NCBI GenBank assembly: GCA_963930775.1
Contig: OZ005701.1
Location: 310,001 to 374,000, forward strand
Source of the DNA: Cliona cf. orientalis
Lineage: Eukaryota > Porifera > Demospongiae > Clionaida > Clionaidae
Direction of reading: 5' to 3'
DNA length: 64,000 nt
Shown: piece after piece, positions 46,056 through 58,577 of the stretch
Layout of the letters: each line of letters begins with the position of its first letter
Position numbering within the stretch: position 1 is the first letter of the stretch
Notes under the pieces: generated by a model
What the model was told of the DNA's origin: nothing
Database searches by the model: none
What the model saw: only the letters and a program-made list of their open reading frames with translations
Made by a program: the position numbers and the translations under genes

Positions 46056-46751
46056 ATGAGCGGAGAGACGCAAGTCACAATACAGCGACCGATCCAGATC
46101 TCTGAGAACAACAGACGACCGAACTCTGGGCTCGAGAGACGCCAATCGGGCGAGGAAAGCGTTCATTCAGACGTCGATCTACCGCCAAACATGACGGTTG
46201 ATGTGACGCAACTCGAGGAGATTGCTAGACACTACCTAATGACCGTGCTGAGAGAGAACCAGTACCCCAAGCTTGCAAATCAGCTCCCCCCAGTCAGAGA
46301 CCCCGATCAAAACGTGCACAGACTAATCAACACCATCTGCTCGCAGCTAGAGAGAGAAAGAGCTCGGCAGTTTGATGAAATCATTTCATCTTTATCAATC
46401 ACCAGCGATTCCCTCGAAGATACCTACCGACAGCTAATGACCCACGTCTTCCAAGAGGGCATAAACTGGGGGAGAATAATAACTTTTTTGGTCTTCTCCA
46501 GCCGACTCTCCCTCCACTGTGCTCGGAGTGGAATGCAGAACCGAGTACAGGATATTGTGGAATGGACTGAGGACGAGATGCGTGAGAGAATCCATAGCTG
46601 GGTGATCGAGAGGGGAGGTTGGGCGGCATTTGTGCGCCATTACGACGACGACTCCTGGAAGATGTCCTTGTCTTCGTTTCTAGTTGTCACTGGAATGTTT
46701 GCAGCAGTACTAGCCTCTGGCGTCTTCATGGCTAAGAGATTTCTCTTTTGA
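46056..46751 (+). CDS. Bcl-2-like protein, intronless
   Basis: A single exon encodes 231 residues starting MSGETQ; the frame is open three codons upstream but with GTG. BH1 is VFQEGINWGRIITFLVF (about 131-147) with intact NWGR. BH2 is IHSWVIERGGWAAF (179-192), and a C-terminal membrane anchor (about 204-224) ends in KRFLF. A helix near 50-68 could serve as BH4. I see no clear BH3 with the L...GD core, so an anti-apoptotic role is favoured but not shown. Unlike its two neighbours it lacks the intron after the BH2 Trp, so it has lost introns or arose by retroposition. The Ser/Arg-rich N-terminus is likely disordered. Confidence 0.85.
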   Translation: MSGETQVTIQRPIQISENNRRPNSGLERRQSGEESVHSDVDLPPNMTVDVTQLEEIARHYLMTVLRENQYPKLANQLPPVRDPDQNVHRLINTICSQLERERARQFDEIISSLSITSDSLEDTYRQLMTHVFQEGINWGRIITFLVFSSRLSLHCARSGMQNRVQDIVEWTEDEMRERIHSWVIERGGWAAFVRHYDDDSWKMSLSSFLVVTGMFAAVLASGVFMAKRFLF

Positions 46752-49700
46752 CTGTAATGTATATACCTTCAACCACTTACCACTTCAAAAAACGTTTTTT
46801 TTTTCCCCTTATGCTGCATAGCTGAGCTGCTCATTTATCCAATTAATATCAGCACTGGCATAATGCAAGCTTATCCTGCTATTTATTTATACCATTTATC
46901 ACTGGTGTTTGTTGTTATAGTAACAGTTTTCCCATGTTATTTTATATTCATTTCATCGACACCCATGTTATAAGACTTTTGTGTGTGTGTGTGTGTTTAT
47001 CACTATGATTTGGTGAAATTGATTTGTGTGGTGTATAATAGCCTAGATGCTAGAAATTTCAAGATTTTTTTACAATTTGGCAGCCTATTATATGATTTTC
47101 AAATTAAAATTATTCTCAACAGCAAATATGATGCGAATATAATAAAACCACTGCTGAGCGCTAATGGCATCAGGCTATATACAAATTAGTTGCATGTAGA
47201 TGATTGCATGTTATGTAGCTAGCTTCTCAGTACAGTACTATCTTAGTTCTACTACGTCGTCTGTTTGCTGATAACATCTATAGTCAAAATTGACACTTCT
47301 TCACTGAAAGATGTCATGTGTGACTTTAAGTTTAACTTGCCTCAATAATATCATATCCTGTCCATCAGCTACATAGAAGCCTGAGGGTAGCTTCATGTCC
47401 TGACATTCTTTACATTGTCTATATATATTATAATAATATTATGCCTTTGCATTGTCTTCCTAAGTACATTGTGACGCCTGAACTCTCAGGATGCACGTGG
47501 ATCCGGGTGCATAATTATACACTCAGCTCAGATAGACATGCAATTAACATGCCAGGCATGCACATGAGCATGATGATAGTTGCATGCCTGCCTGTACTAT
47601 TATATATTCATCCTGAACTGCACTGCATACTATAAATTCAGAACTGTGCCAGACAAGTGGGTGCGCAGTGCAGGAGTCTGGAAGATTGGAATTGTCGTGG
47701 GAGGAGGAGGTGAAAGCTCAGAGTGCATGCATGTGATGTCTACCCTTCAACCATGCAGGAAGTGGCACACCCCCACCCCCCCATGTCGCCGTGCAGATGA
47801 TTAGCTCTACTGCGTGGGCTAGCTATATATAGTAGGCTTCCAGAATGACAATAGCTACAGTTATATAATATTATATCAGTATTTTATCAGTGATGTAATC
47901 ATAAATCAAATAGAGAGAAGAGGATATGAAATAATGGTGGACAGATTCAAGCTTTGGCAGTAGATACCTTGATCAGAGTCACTAAACACTGTTTCTCAGC
48001 CAGTTGGAATGAGACTAGTGGCTGTTGCTGACTTGTCAGTGTAGTGTAGTATGGTTTCAGACTCAATTAATTTTTGTGGTCACTATCAGCACCACAAGTG
48101 TGTTAGTGGTTAGACACAATCAATGTTGTATCAAGTGAGCTCATGAGCTGTGGTGTAACGTGACCTCATGCTAGGCCCATTCCCATTCCAAGCATGAGTG
48201 GCTGGGAATGGACCTTGGAGATGAGGTGAGCCATTGACTAGCTTTTATGTACCCACAGTGACATACAGCAAAGCGATGGTCACTTGTACAGTCATGTACA
48301 TGTATATGCAGGAAATGTAAATAAAAGTAATAATGTACATATATGGAATCAGCTGTTATCGTATAGTCCATATGTAGCTAGTTTATGTTATTCCATTCAT
48401 TGATCGGATGTTGTACCTTAACTTAACCTAATAAGCAGAAGCGATACATTATCATTAAATTTATCATCCAAACATCAATTTTTCCCCTTATCCCCCAGCT
48501 TGTATAATAATATGCAATGATTATTAATTTCGTTAGGAAGTTTATCTTTTCTGTTCTAAATATATAGCAGTACTGAATTACTACTGCTCTACCTATTTCC
48601 CCCTTCTCCTATCGTTAGAGAAAATATTATTCCGTCATTTCCTCGATCTGATGCCAACAATCTCTTGATATTATGGTAAACTTTGGGACTGCAGCTACAT
48701 AATACAGAGGAGATCTTATATAAAACTCAAACATAAATTATGTCCGAATTGTCAATTCATTAATTATCAATCTCTGTCAATATCCGGACAGATAATTACA
48801 TAGCAATCATGACTTTTTTAGGTTGCAAGATGTCAGCGCAAATTACCAGTAACAGTACAAAATTATAATGTCAACATAAAGTTTCAGTATCTAAAGCAAT
48901 ACTGTATTATTATGCACTACATGTGATGCACATAACTCACTCCTACCCCAGTCACTTAAATATACGTAACAAATAACAAATTCAGTCTATATTAAATACT
49001 ACTATGCTTAAGCGTACATACTGGGTAAATACGCACACACACACACACATAAGCCAATGCATGTACAAAATTTAATAATACTTACGTAATACTGTACACA
49101 AGAATAATTATGCAAGAGAATACTTTTCTCATACTGCTTCTGCTGAGTCATTGTGCACGACAATTTGTAATGAAGACAACAACCTTCGATTTGCATACCT
49201 AGCTCGCTGATCATAAGCTTATATAGCCATGCAGATAAACAGGTCTATACATGCAAGGCCACGCTATCTATCTCATGTACATTATAGGCTACAGTGGAAC
49301 CCCTCTAGCTGTTCAAGACACCCTATAGCTTATAGGGGGACCGCTTCAAGTGTTGAGGTATCCTGATTTCAGGGGGTACTTTTGAACACATTTCTGTGCA
49401 GCAGGGACCGTGGATGGCCGGTGTCCTGATTAAGGGAGATGTCCTCATTTCAGGGGTGTCCTTATAGATAGAGGGGTTCCACTGCACATAAATGGAGAAT
49501 GCTTACCTATGATTGTTTTGCAAACAATCATGTACTTGTGGGGCCATGCAAGATCAGTCAAAATTGGTTAGTATATGACTCTATACAGTCTAGTAGTCAC
49601 TCTAGGATTTCAGTTGCTTTGTTTACAGCAGTCAAAGGGTTAATTAACTTATTAATTGAGCTTGGCTGGCAGTGTGGGTCACTCAGGGGGACTGTCCCCA

Positions 49701-50044
49701 TATTTGGTGACACAAACAGTGTCAAAGTCTAAAAGAACAGTTGACAAGTTTTAAGCAGTAAATAACTTGGCTGGTCATATTGTTTACAACAGCTGCAGTG
49801 TCTATCTATAATTATGGGATATAGAATGACGTTACTTCCAAAATTTGTCAACTACCGAGCACTCTAGATACCAGACAAGTGTTATTGCACGTACTCATAA
49901 AAAGTGTGTGGTTTACAGCTAGGTCAACCGGTGTTTAAGTAATGACAAAGTTTAGTTTAATAAATAACATGCCCCGACCCCCTAAAATATTATAACTAAT
50001 CTTCTAAGTTTTGAAATTTACGATGCAACTATGATCACAGTGAT

Positions 50045-50076
<32 letters not shown>

Positions 50077-50190
50077 ATCATTACATGTAATAATATTATA
50101 CCAGAAAACAAACGTCAGGTGTATATACAGTAGAACATACACGTATAGGTCTTGATAATATTATTGTGTGCAATAGATAACATAATATTA
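46752..50190. other. Long non-coding interval between Bcl-2-like gene and THG1L
   Basis: I find no supported exon in 3.4 kb. It is AT-rich and contains a GT tract at about 46980-46997, a (CA)n repeat at 50045-50074 and the inverted-repeat element at 49292-49484. Distal regulatory DNA or a non-coding RNA cannot be excluded. Confidence 0.5.
49292..49484. mobile_element. MITE-like element (CAGTGGAACCCCTCT ends)
   Basis: CAGTGGAACCCCTCT at the left and AGAGGGGTTCCACTG at the right are perfect 15-base inverted repeats bounding 193 bp. CAGTG-type ends are reminiscent of hAT-derived MITEs, but I see no clear 8-bp target duplication. Fragments with similar words (GTCCTTATA, ATTTTAGGGGT) occur near 61450-61510. 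Confidence 0.7.
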
Positions 50191-53100
50191 TCAGTCACCT
50201 CTAAGTATGTCGGTGTGTTCTGTCCAAAACTTATCACCAATTATGTCAATGTGGAGTACCTTGACAACACGCTTCACTTTACCCTTGCTCCTCCCACTGC
50301 CCCTGTCGTCAGTGGCCGCTAATGAGGCTGCTGCCGCACCCGGTGCCGGTGATGAGGAGGAGTCATGTGACTTGCCATCATCGTTAAATTGTTCCTTTTC
50401 TATAACAGTAGATTGAGCTTGGTCGGTTTTTTTGTTCAAATCTTCACATTTTTTATTTCCAGCGCTAGCTTTTTCAGCAGGGGTCCATATCAACACAGAG
50501 CCTTTGCGATAGATCTCGGGCAGGTTGTTGTAATTGATGCCAAACTGTGAGAAGAGAAGCTCATTCTTGTCAGCAGATACTGTACCCTGAGAGAGAGAGA
50601 GAGAGTATAAGACGCCATGATGTGCTAACTTCAATACAGTCACAGCTGCAGAGTACAGTAAGGTGACAAAATCAATGAAACTTCACCCCTTTTCAAAACA
50701 TCAATTTACACACACCACACACACTTTAAGCTTAGAGAGCTGCAAATCTGTACAGATTGTGCAACAATGGAGGCAACTATTCCCACAGCTGCAACAATGG
50801 AGCCACAGCTGTTGGCCATTCAAGCTGCTAAGTAAGTGTACACTTGTAGCAGAAATTGAAAGAAGCAGAAAGGTCAAAAGGTCAAACATAGTGGTCAATT
50901 ATTATTAATTTTTATTACCACTTCACACCAACTTGTTAGTTTACACGCTTAAAGTGACATTTAGTTAACCAGATCGTCAAAATTAATTATTGCCTTCAGC
51001 AGAGATACATGTATACAATGCATGGTACATGTATTTGTATGAACGGAGGATTGATACTAAAAATACCGATGTGATGATATCATCAATACTGCACACACGG
51101 TATCTATTTTTATCATTGTTCAACCCCAACCCACTTTAATAAGGTGCATAATATCTTTTCTTGACTGTATCAAGGAAGTGTATAATACATGGCATATTGT
51201 ATTAACAACAGTATTATTGTAATGACCTCTATGTTATAGCTGACAGCGCATAAATCTGGGTGTTTGGAGGATCTTCAAAGGCACTGAACATCAACATCAC
51301 TTGTTCAAATTAAACTCAGTTTTGTATACTTAGCCTAGCTCGCAAACTGAATTCGAAATTTTATATAACGTCTTCGACCAGCTCAGCATAATAGGGACTT
51401 AAACCGGGGGGATGCTTGCGTGTGTCTGTTATTGCTGAGTAGAGCGCTAGAGAGAGAGAGGGAGGGAGAGAGGGATAAACTTTGCATGTTATTGTCCTCC
51501 TGGTCTGGCGGTGTATCCCCAGGACACTCCCCCTCTAAGGCTCGTACTATAATTAGCAACTCTTGCTATTCACGTAATCCCCGTTGTATATAATATTATT
51601 GGCATCAGTAACTATTATAGAAAAAGTGCATATATTCCTCACCATACCTGTATAGCTAGCTACATGTACAGAAACTATATAGCCACAACCAAACACATTA
51701 ATATTATTTTACTAATGGCTGCAGCTACACGTACTGTTCTACATTCACAGTCCAGTATAATATATCCAGCTACCCTTGATCCATACTGTGGGTAGCTATA
51801 TTTAGAGGGGACTTGTTTTGGAGAGGGAGAGAGAGACAGGGAGAGAGAGGTATACCCCCCACCCTATTGTGGTCCACATTCCTAAATAATTAGGGAGAGT
51901 ACAATCCTGAGTAGTGGAAGGGTACCTCCCAGGGACTGCACCTTACTCACCTCTTGCCCCCTCCCCCACCCCCTATGTCTATTCCTAGGTTATTTGTAGT
52001 TAAATATCCTATTACAATCACAAACGGGATCTCCCGGTTGACAGGATCACCTATGAATCTCATTATGTATACAATACTAGGATTTATGGCAATAACTTGT
52101 ATATAAACAATGCTTATAGTAATGATAATTATTAGGCAAGGTCAATATTATTCAAATTAGGAATGAAATTGATGAAGAAATTCACCAAAACTCATGATTA
52201 TGTTGAAATCGGTGATGACTACAGAGCTGACATGTTTACCTGGTTGAGCTATAAATAGGTATACCCCCATGAAGGCACAGATTGCTAATTAATTAGCATA
52301 ATTAGATTAAAGAGGTGTCTGCATTTCTACTGAGGAATGAAGACACCTCCTCGCGAAGCCCAGTCTATTTGATAACTATATAATAAAATGACTACCATTA
52401 AAATGCACTATCTCCAAGTGGATAGGAAAGACCATTTCTATGGAAAAAATTATTTTTCTTGTGATATTAAAGTTGCTACCATAACAAAACGAAGATATTT
52501 GGGAGATCAACAGTATATCACTTACACAGAGTTTTTTCTCCGCATCAGCTGTTTTCACTCCAGAGTGGACCAGAGACCAGAAGCAGGTGTTGTAGAGATT
52601 GTTGATGTGGCAGTCAGCTTGACGCCAGCTAAGGTAGTCACGGAGATTCTGATTGGTCGGATAGAGGACGATGCGGCCGTCAAAGGTGGGCGGGTACTTG
52701 AGGGGCATGTCCGGGAAGAACGTCGACCAATGAAATACGTAGGATGATGCGAAATAAGACACCATAGTCGTCGATATCTTACTGCGAGGGATTACAAATT
52801 TATATATAGAAGCATAAGCAACAGCAATAATTAAAGGAATTCGCACGATCATTCCAACATCGAGCAATATCGAAAACTAAGGGGCCAGGAATAGGGTTTG
52901 AAAAATATATACCGTACTTAATCTAATACAATGCATGGAAAAAAAAAAATTTCAATTTTGAAAAATGTACGTTTTTCTGGTAAAGGTCGTCAATCGCTCC
53001 ATATTACAATAAAAGAATTCGTAAAAATTTAATGCTAATTCCAAAAAACTGGATCATGCATTGTATTCGATTAACTACAGTACATGCTATATCCCTACCT

Positions 53101-53794
53101 AGTGAAATATAGCAAAGGGGGGAGTACATGTATATAGGGCCTGGGAATGAGATTATTGAAAAGCAAGGGAACAGGGTATGGGAATGAGGTTATAGAAAAG
53201 CAGGGAAATGTGGTATGGGAATGAGACTAATAAAATCAATATCCATACCTAGCTCTCCTGCTGAAGAGGGTTGTGTCCCTCCTGAGAACAAAGCTGTACT
53301 CATCGCTCTGGCCGTAAGCCATCATGATATCACTGAACTCCTTCATCACCGCACCAGCACACTTATTCATCAGATCAAGAGCTCGAGGGTCATTCGGCTT
53401 CTTAAAGCCATGCTCATCTGAGAACCTGAAAAAAATTAACGCCTGTGTTTAATAGTATAGCGGGAAAATAATATTATTTTCGAGGGATCCAATTTTCGTG
53501 GATAGGGTTATTAATATCCAATAATGTGCATGATTTGCGAAAATAAAAAAAGAAACCAATTAAATGGTAAAGATCGTCATATCTGTACCTCTATGATTTT
53601 TTGACAATTTGTACCGAAAATCACCTGTGGAAGCATCTTCCGTCCAGTCTGACGACCATCCAGGTGTTTGGTAGGCAGCTGTCATCACGCTCAAACTTCC
53701 TCACGTATTCATACTGCGATTTGGCCATTCGGCCGCTTAAGCTCAGATTCCTGCAATATCTGCTTCTAGTCCATCTTCTCACAAACACCAGCAT
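50191..53794 (-). CDS. THG1L: tRNA-His guanylyltransferase (THG1-like)
   Basis: Adds the extra G-1 to the 5' end of tRNA-His, needed for recognition by histidyl-tRNA synthetase. Four exons in phase (53794-53625, 53425-53249, 52781-52526, 50586-50191) give 332 residues, against 298 in human. The catalytic Asp lies in [23 protein letters not shown] carries the second metal-binding acidic residue, and [38 protein letters not shown] and [20 protein letters not shown] are family landmarks. A basic N-terminal extension ([15 protein letters not shown]) suggests a mitochondrial leader. The last exon carries a low-complexity insert (Lys/Gln/Ser/Ala-rich) before the conserved [12 protein letters not shown], which explains the extra length. 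Intron 3 is 1.9 kb. Confidence 0.93.
50587..52525 (-). other. THG1L intron 3
   Basis: A 1.9-kb intron (GTAAGT donor, CTCTCAG acceptor) with GA-rich and AT-rich tracts and no exon I can support. Confidence 0.6.
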
Positions 53795-54069
53795 CGCATG
53801 CGCACGTAAGGACGCATGATGCTCTTTATTTGGAAAATTGCTGCGCTAGCACTGCACTCTAGCTCTTGATCGTATCGACCCCGCCCCCTCTATTACTTGA
53901 GTAATCAGAAGACAGGTGTACACAAGTAATAAGCAAGGTACGTTTATTCAGCTGGCATCCATTGAATGATAGCTATATTATAGCTATCATGATTTTTTTA
54001 GTCAGGAAAATATCTTCCACAAGTGCATGTGACAGAGCTACCGGTATCAGATAGAGCAGGAGGCTGACC
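53795..54069. promoter_or_regulatory. Head-to-head region of THG1L and the coiled-coil gene
   Basis: The two start codons are 275 bases apart on opposite strands. An NRF-1-like CGCATGCGCAC lies at about 53795-53805, immediately 5' of the THG1L start codon. A bidirectional promoter is inferred from spacing. Confidence 0.45.
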
Positions 54070-57000
54070 ATGGAGACTACTAGTCAAGGTAAGCTGAATG
54101 TGCTTAATTTCTACCTCAAAAAACTGCTGACTCATCACCTCCTTTGATCCAGCTGCCGACAGCAGTGAGGGTATCGTCAAGTCCCCCACGGAGTCGATAT
54201 TCTCCGACGATGACGACATTTGGTTCGAGGCCAGTGATCAGCTGACCGATGAACTACGTGTACCCACCGCCAGCCCACCTTTGACCCCTACGACAGAGGA
54301 CAAAGGAAAACTAGAGGTACTGACGTTCATCGACCCTGGCCCCCCACCACCTTTGACCCCTCCCGAGGCAGAGAAGGGGACAGAGGGAGAGTTGCCTAAA
54401 CTCGAGCAAGAGCGGGAGCTGAACCCAGATCACGGCACAGAACAGCTTCTTGGCGGAGAAGATGAAAATGATAGAACCATAGGTTATCAAGATCGTACTG
54501 GAACGTCTACATGTACGTATACGGAGACTGAGAATGCTGAGTCAGACTTTAGACCGGTGATCGTTCAAGATGATGGTGGTCCTACTGAGCATGCTCAGAA
54601 CACTGATGACATCATTGAGGATGCCCCCCACGAAATTGATATCTTTCTGGACGTGCACCCAGACGAGGTTACGGTTGCAGCTGTAGAAATGATGGAAGAA
54701 GATAGTCAGTTTTTGGCGGCCCAGGATTCAAATAGTGTACCTATCAGCACCCAGGGCAACGAGGCTATAGTACATGTATTGTCTGTACAGAGTGAGGTGT
54801 ATCTAGCTGAAGCTTTGGTGAAGGAGCTGAGGAGACAGCAAAAAATGGCTGAAGCTTGCAAGATGGAGGCCAAGTATGTGGAGGTGTGCACAGCCGCCAT
54901 GATTAAGGATTCTGTTTCAGCAGAAGAGGAAGCAATCAGTATGGAAAATGATGGAATGGGAATGGGACCACCAGAGGTGGTGGAACCACCTGCAGACCGG
55001 GATGGAATTGGATCCGAACTCGATAAGATCCCACCAGTATCTACTGCACCCTTGGATGAGCCAACTCTACATGTACCTCTTCACTCAAAAAAGCAGCCAA
55101 AAGACAAGCAGCGTCAACAACAGTTAGATATTGATACCTCTGTTCCTGCTCACAACAGTGAGGTCTACCTTGCAGAATCGCTGGTACGAGAGCTGAAAAC
55201 GCAGCAAAGGCTGGTTGAATGTTGCAGGGCCCAGTCCAGGTACATGGAGATGATGTGTGCCACCAGTGTTGCCATGACGACCAGCAAGGAGCCTGTCGTA
55301 GCTAGTGTGGTACACGTAGTTAGTGAATTCACAGAAGAGAATGATTTTGTTGGAGCAGAAATGGAAGGAGGCAGAGAGAAAATGGAGTGTGATAGTTCAG
55401 AGGCTACAATGTTAACAGTTGCTACTGTGCTGGATTCGGAGCCCACTGAGCATGTGCAGAAAAATGTTGAATTGGAATCTAATTCAGATGAGCTACAGGT
55501 TTTCGAAATACCTCAGCAATTGGAATCCATTCCGGGAGCGTTTTTAGCTGGTCCTAAAGTTGCAGTATGCGATGCTAGCACTAATACAGACCCCACAGAC
55601 ACTTGCACACAGTCTACCAGTACGATCACGCCAGAATTCAGCTCACAAGGGGTTAATACGGATCCTCCCCCGGTTGCCAAGGAGATTGGTTGCAACACGA
55701 TGCTGAACTGTTTTGATGTTTTGCAGAGAGCTAAGGAGATGGATGAATTGCAATTTTTGAAGGTGGAGCATCAGATTGCTGTCAGGCAGATGAACGAAGC
55801 TAAGTCACAGAAGATGGTTGCCGAGCAACTGACGAAAATCGTCCAATCGGATTTGGCGGAGTTGCGGCAGCAGAATTTGACAGAGACCACAAGGAGGCTG
55901 CAGCTGGAGAATGACCTCAGTGATGCTAAGGTAGGTCTACTCTCCCTCTCTCTCTTCCTTCATCTCTCCCCCCTCTCTCTCTCCCTCCCTCTTGAATTTC
56001 CCAATCTCTCCAGATTGAACTGTCTCAAACTACTTCCGAGTTGAAGGAGAAGGCAGAGAGAGTCCAAGAACTAGAAGACAGTCTAAGTGGCACCGCTCTA
56101 TTGGTGAGTCAAGAGTAATCAAATTAAACAATGCATCTATGTCGTCATGATCGTACATGTAGGTTCGTAAACTTGAGGAGCAGAGTGCTGTTTCCCTCAT
56201 GAGCAGAGGGTAAGTATACAATGACATTCAGCGTGTGAGAGAGTGTGAAATAACGATTGCATGAAACGATCACAAATTTATTATTTTTTACCAAACTGCA
56301 GGGGTATTGACTATATGCTCCAGGCAAAGTTAGCTGATGGAAGGGCACAGGAGGCAGAGCAGAAGCTGGAAGGTGAGTGTGCATCTATTTGCACCATTTT
56401 GAGCACTATCTTGATACCTCGAATATCGGCCCACCCCCCTGTTTAAGCCTAATGTAAGATGCACTGCCCATGGGCCCTTTTTTGCGAGGCTGTGGTATGA
56501 TTATTACAAAATTTCGCATGCAAACTTTAATGTTTTGATTTCAATGATCGTTCATTCATTATGTGTATTTACATATTTGCTGTAGTTGTTCAGTCTGAGC
56601 TGCTCCAAGCCCAGGCCGAGGTTCGAAGGTTGCTGGACCGTGTAGCTGAGGCGTCCAGGGACAGATCAGAAATGGTCAGCAGCCGAGTTCACACTCAGCT
56701 CATCCAGATAGCAGACGAGAGGGCTCAGGCCGCGGAGAGAAGGAGTCTGCAGCTAGAGAGAGAGGTAAAAATGAGACCAATTAATAATTCATGTGTATAC
56801 ATGTACATGTACATGTAGATAGTCCCCTACTGGTACCATAGTAAAGTTTTATTTGATAGTGAATGCATACATGTACATGTACATGTATATGTACATGACA
56901 TTGTATAACTTTTAGATTCAGGATATGCGAGGAAGGCTCTCCGTGTATGAAGCAAGTGGCGTTATGGGTGGTGGTGCTTTGGGAGGTGGCGCTTTGGGTG

Positions 57001-58577
57001 GACAACTGACTGGATCATCTTTCTCTACTCTCTCTGGCCTTGGTGGTGGCAGCTACTCCACCTCCTCTGTGCTAGGCTCCACCTACTCCCCATTCTCATA
57101 CTCCACCACTGGCGCCATGACAACCAAGGTACATCAGAACTCAGTTTTATAATTATGAGTATTTTTTATAGTCGTTAACTCTCTCTCCTCTCTCTCTCTC
57201 CCTCCCTCCCTCCCTCAGCCTCTGAGTTTGTCCGAGCAGTACAACATTCACTCAGATTTAGCCCCTCCCACTTTCTCATCCTCAGCCACGCCCACTCCCT
57301 TCACTTCCTCGTTCCTAAGGGGCGAATCCAGTGGTGCCTCATCTAGACCACTCGGCAGCGATGGTATTTATAGTAACGACAACATCGGTGGTCTAAGTAA
57401 GGCATCAGGAATTAGTGGTATACTGAAGCCATCTCAGATGTTTAAGAAACATGGTGGCGGGTCACATGACCCAGCTGTGAATGGAAGCCACACCCATTCA
57501 AGTCATGTGATATCTAGTGAGGTATACACACAAAATTGAAATTTTTAGATGATACATTCTTTTTTCCATGAAATTACTTTTTTTTGTTCAGAGTGCTGAT
57601 GGGGAGAATATTAAGCTGCCGTCCTTTGAAGCCACGCCCACTAAGCCACCCTCACCCACCAAGGTCAAATTCAGCGAGGGGGTGGAGTCTAGCAAGCCAA
57701 TTAGCATCATTGCTAGGGGCAACGAGAACGATGGTGGCGGTTGTGGTGATAATGATTCCGAGTCGTCTGATTGGTCGTCCTCGGCGAGCGATGGTGAGGG
57801 TGGTGAGGAGCGTGAAGGGGGAGGGGGAGGGGGAGGGGGAGGAGGTGGAGGGATGAAGCCGTCTCATCATACCAACCTGATCGCTGAGTGGGAGTGGAGA
57901 ACTATGGCCGACACCTCTGATACAAGGTACGCACATGTGTATACGTTCTCGTCCCAGACCTTTCCATGTGAAATTTCAATATCTGGGCAAAACAGCTCAG
58001 TTAGTAATAATTAGTCAATTCTGAATACATGAAAATTTTGCTTATACTACTAGTTCCTAACCTAAGGGGCAACCATCCCATTGCCTGCTCAGGCAAACCT
58101 AATCCCAGATTGTACCCTTCACTTGTAAGAACACTACTCACATAAATGAACGTACATTGTACATGATTGTTTCTCCGTAGCTCCGCCCATCCTCCCTCCA
58201 GCGGCAGTCCGCTGACTAAGCGCCGTGTTCCCCCTCCCGTGGCCCCCAAACCTCACGGCATATTCAAGCCTTTGTCAATGACAGCTGCTCCTGGCGGCAG
58301 TGGTGGTGGTGCTACTATGGCAGCTGCTGCTCATTATGAGAGAGCGGTGCAGTTTGAACCAAGCAGTTCATTTGATTTGGTAGGCTATGTAGCTATCTTC
58401 ATAGGCTTCTCCTGTTTTCTATCAGAGAAAAATACTATTATTTTCCTCTCTCTCTCTCTTTCTCCCTCCTTCCAGCCTACTCATTCTGCTGCTATCCAGG
58501 GATTACGGAGACCCAGGGGACCTCGTGGGCGGAGCCTTCCCTCTCGTTACCATGGGCAACAACAACTGGTTATTTAA
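54070..58577 (+). CDS. Unrecognised acidic/coiled-coil protein with proline-rich C-terminus
   Basis: Eleven exons keep phase: 54070-54088, 54153-55930, 56014-56103, 56163-56209, 56302-56372, 56586-56764, 56916-57128, 57219-57521, 57592-57926, 58181-58379, 58476-58577; 1111 residues. The large second exon encodes an acidic, mostly disordered region (FSDDDDIWFEASDQL near the start) with two copies of a helical repeat of about 37 residues (SEVYLAEALVKELRRQQKMA and SEVYLAESLVRELKTQQRLV; 54791-54901 and 55157-55280). A long predicted coiled coil follows over exons 2-7. The C-terminal part is Gly/Ser-rich with short basic and PxxP stretches (RRVPPPVAPKP) that could bind SH3 domains. I do not recognise the family; a cytoskeletal or scaffold role is only a guess. 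Its exon 1 is 19 bases of coding sequence. Confidence 0.8.

Noticed and set aside
47441-47804. Two overlapping short open frames in the long non-coding interval
   Set aside because: They have no splice context, no recognisable domain and repetitive ATGCATG-rich sequence.
50045-50074. Regular spaced repeats that might suggest a CRISPR-like array
   Set aside because: This and similar tracts are simple dinucleotide microsatellites in a spliced eukaryotic genome.
57652-57936. Antisense open frame opposite the poly-Gly region of the coiled-coil gene
   Set aside because: It is the complement of a GGGGGA repeat within a supported exon and is a frame shadow.
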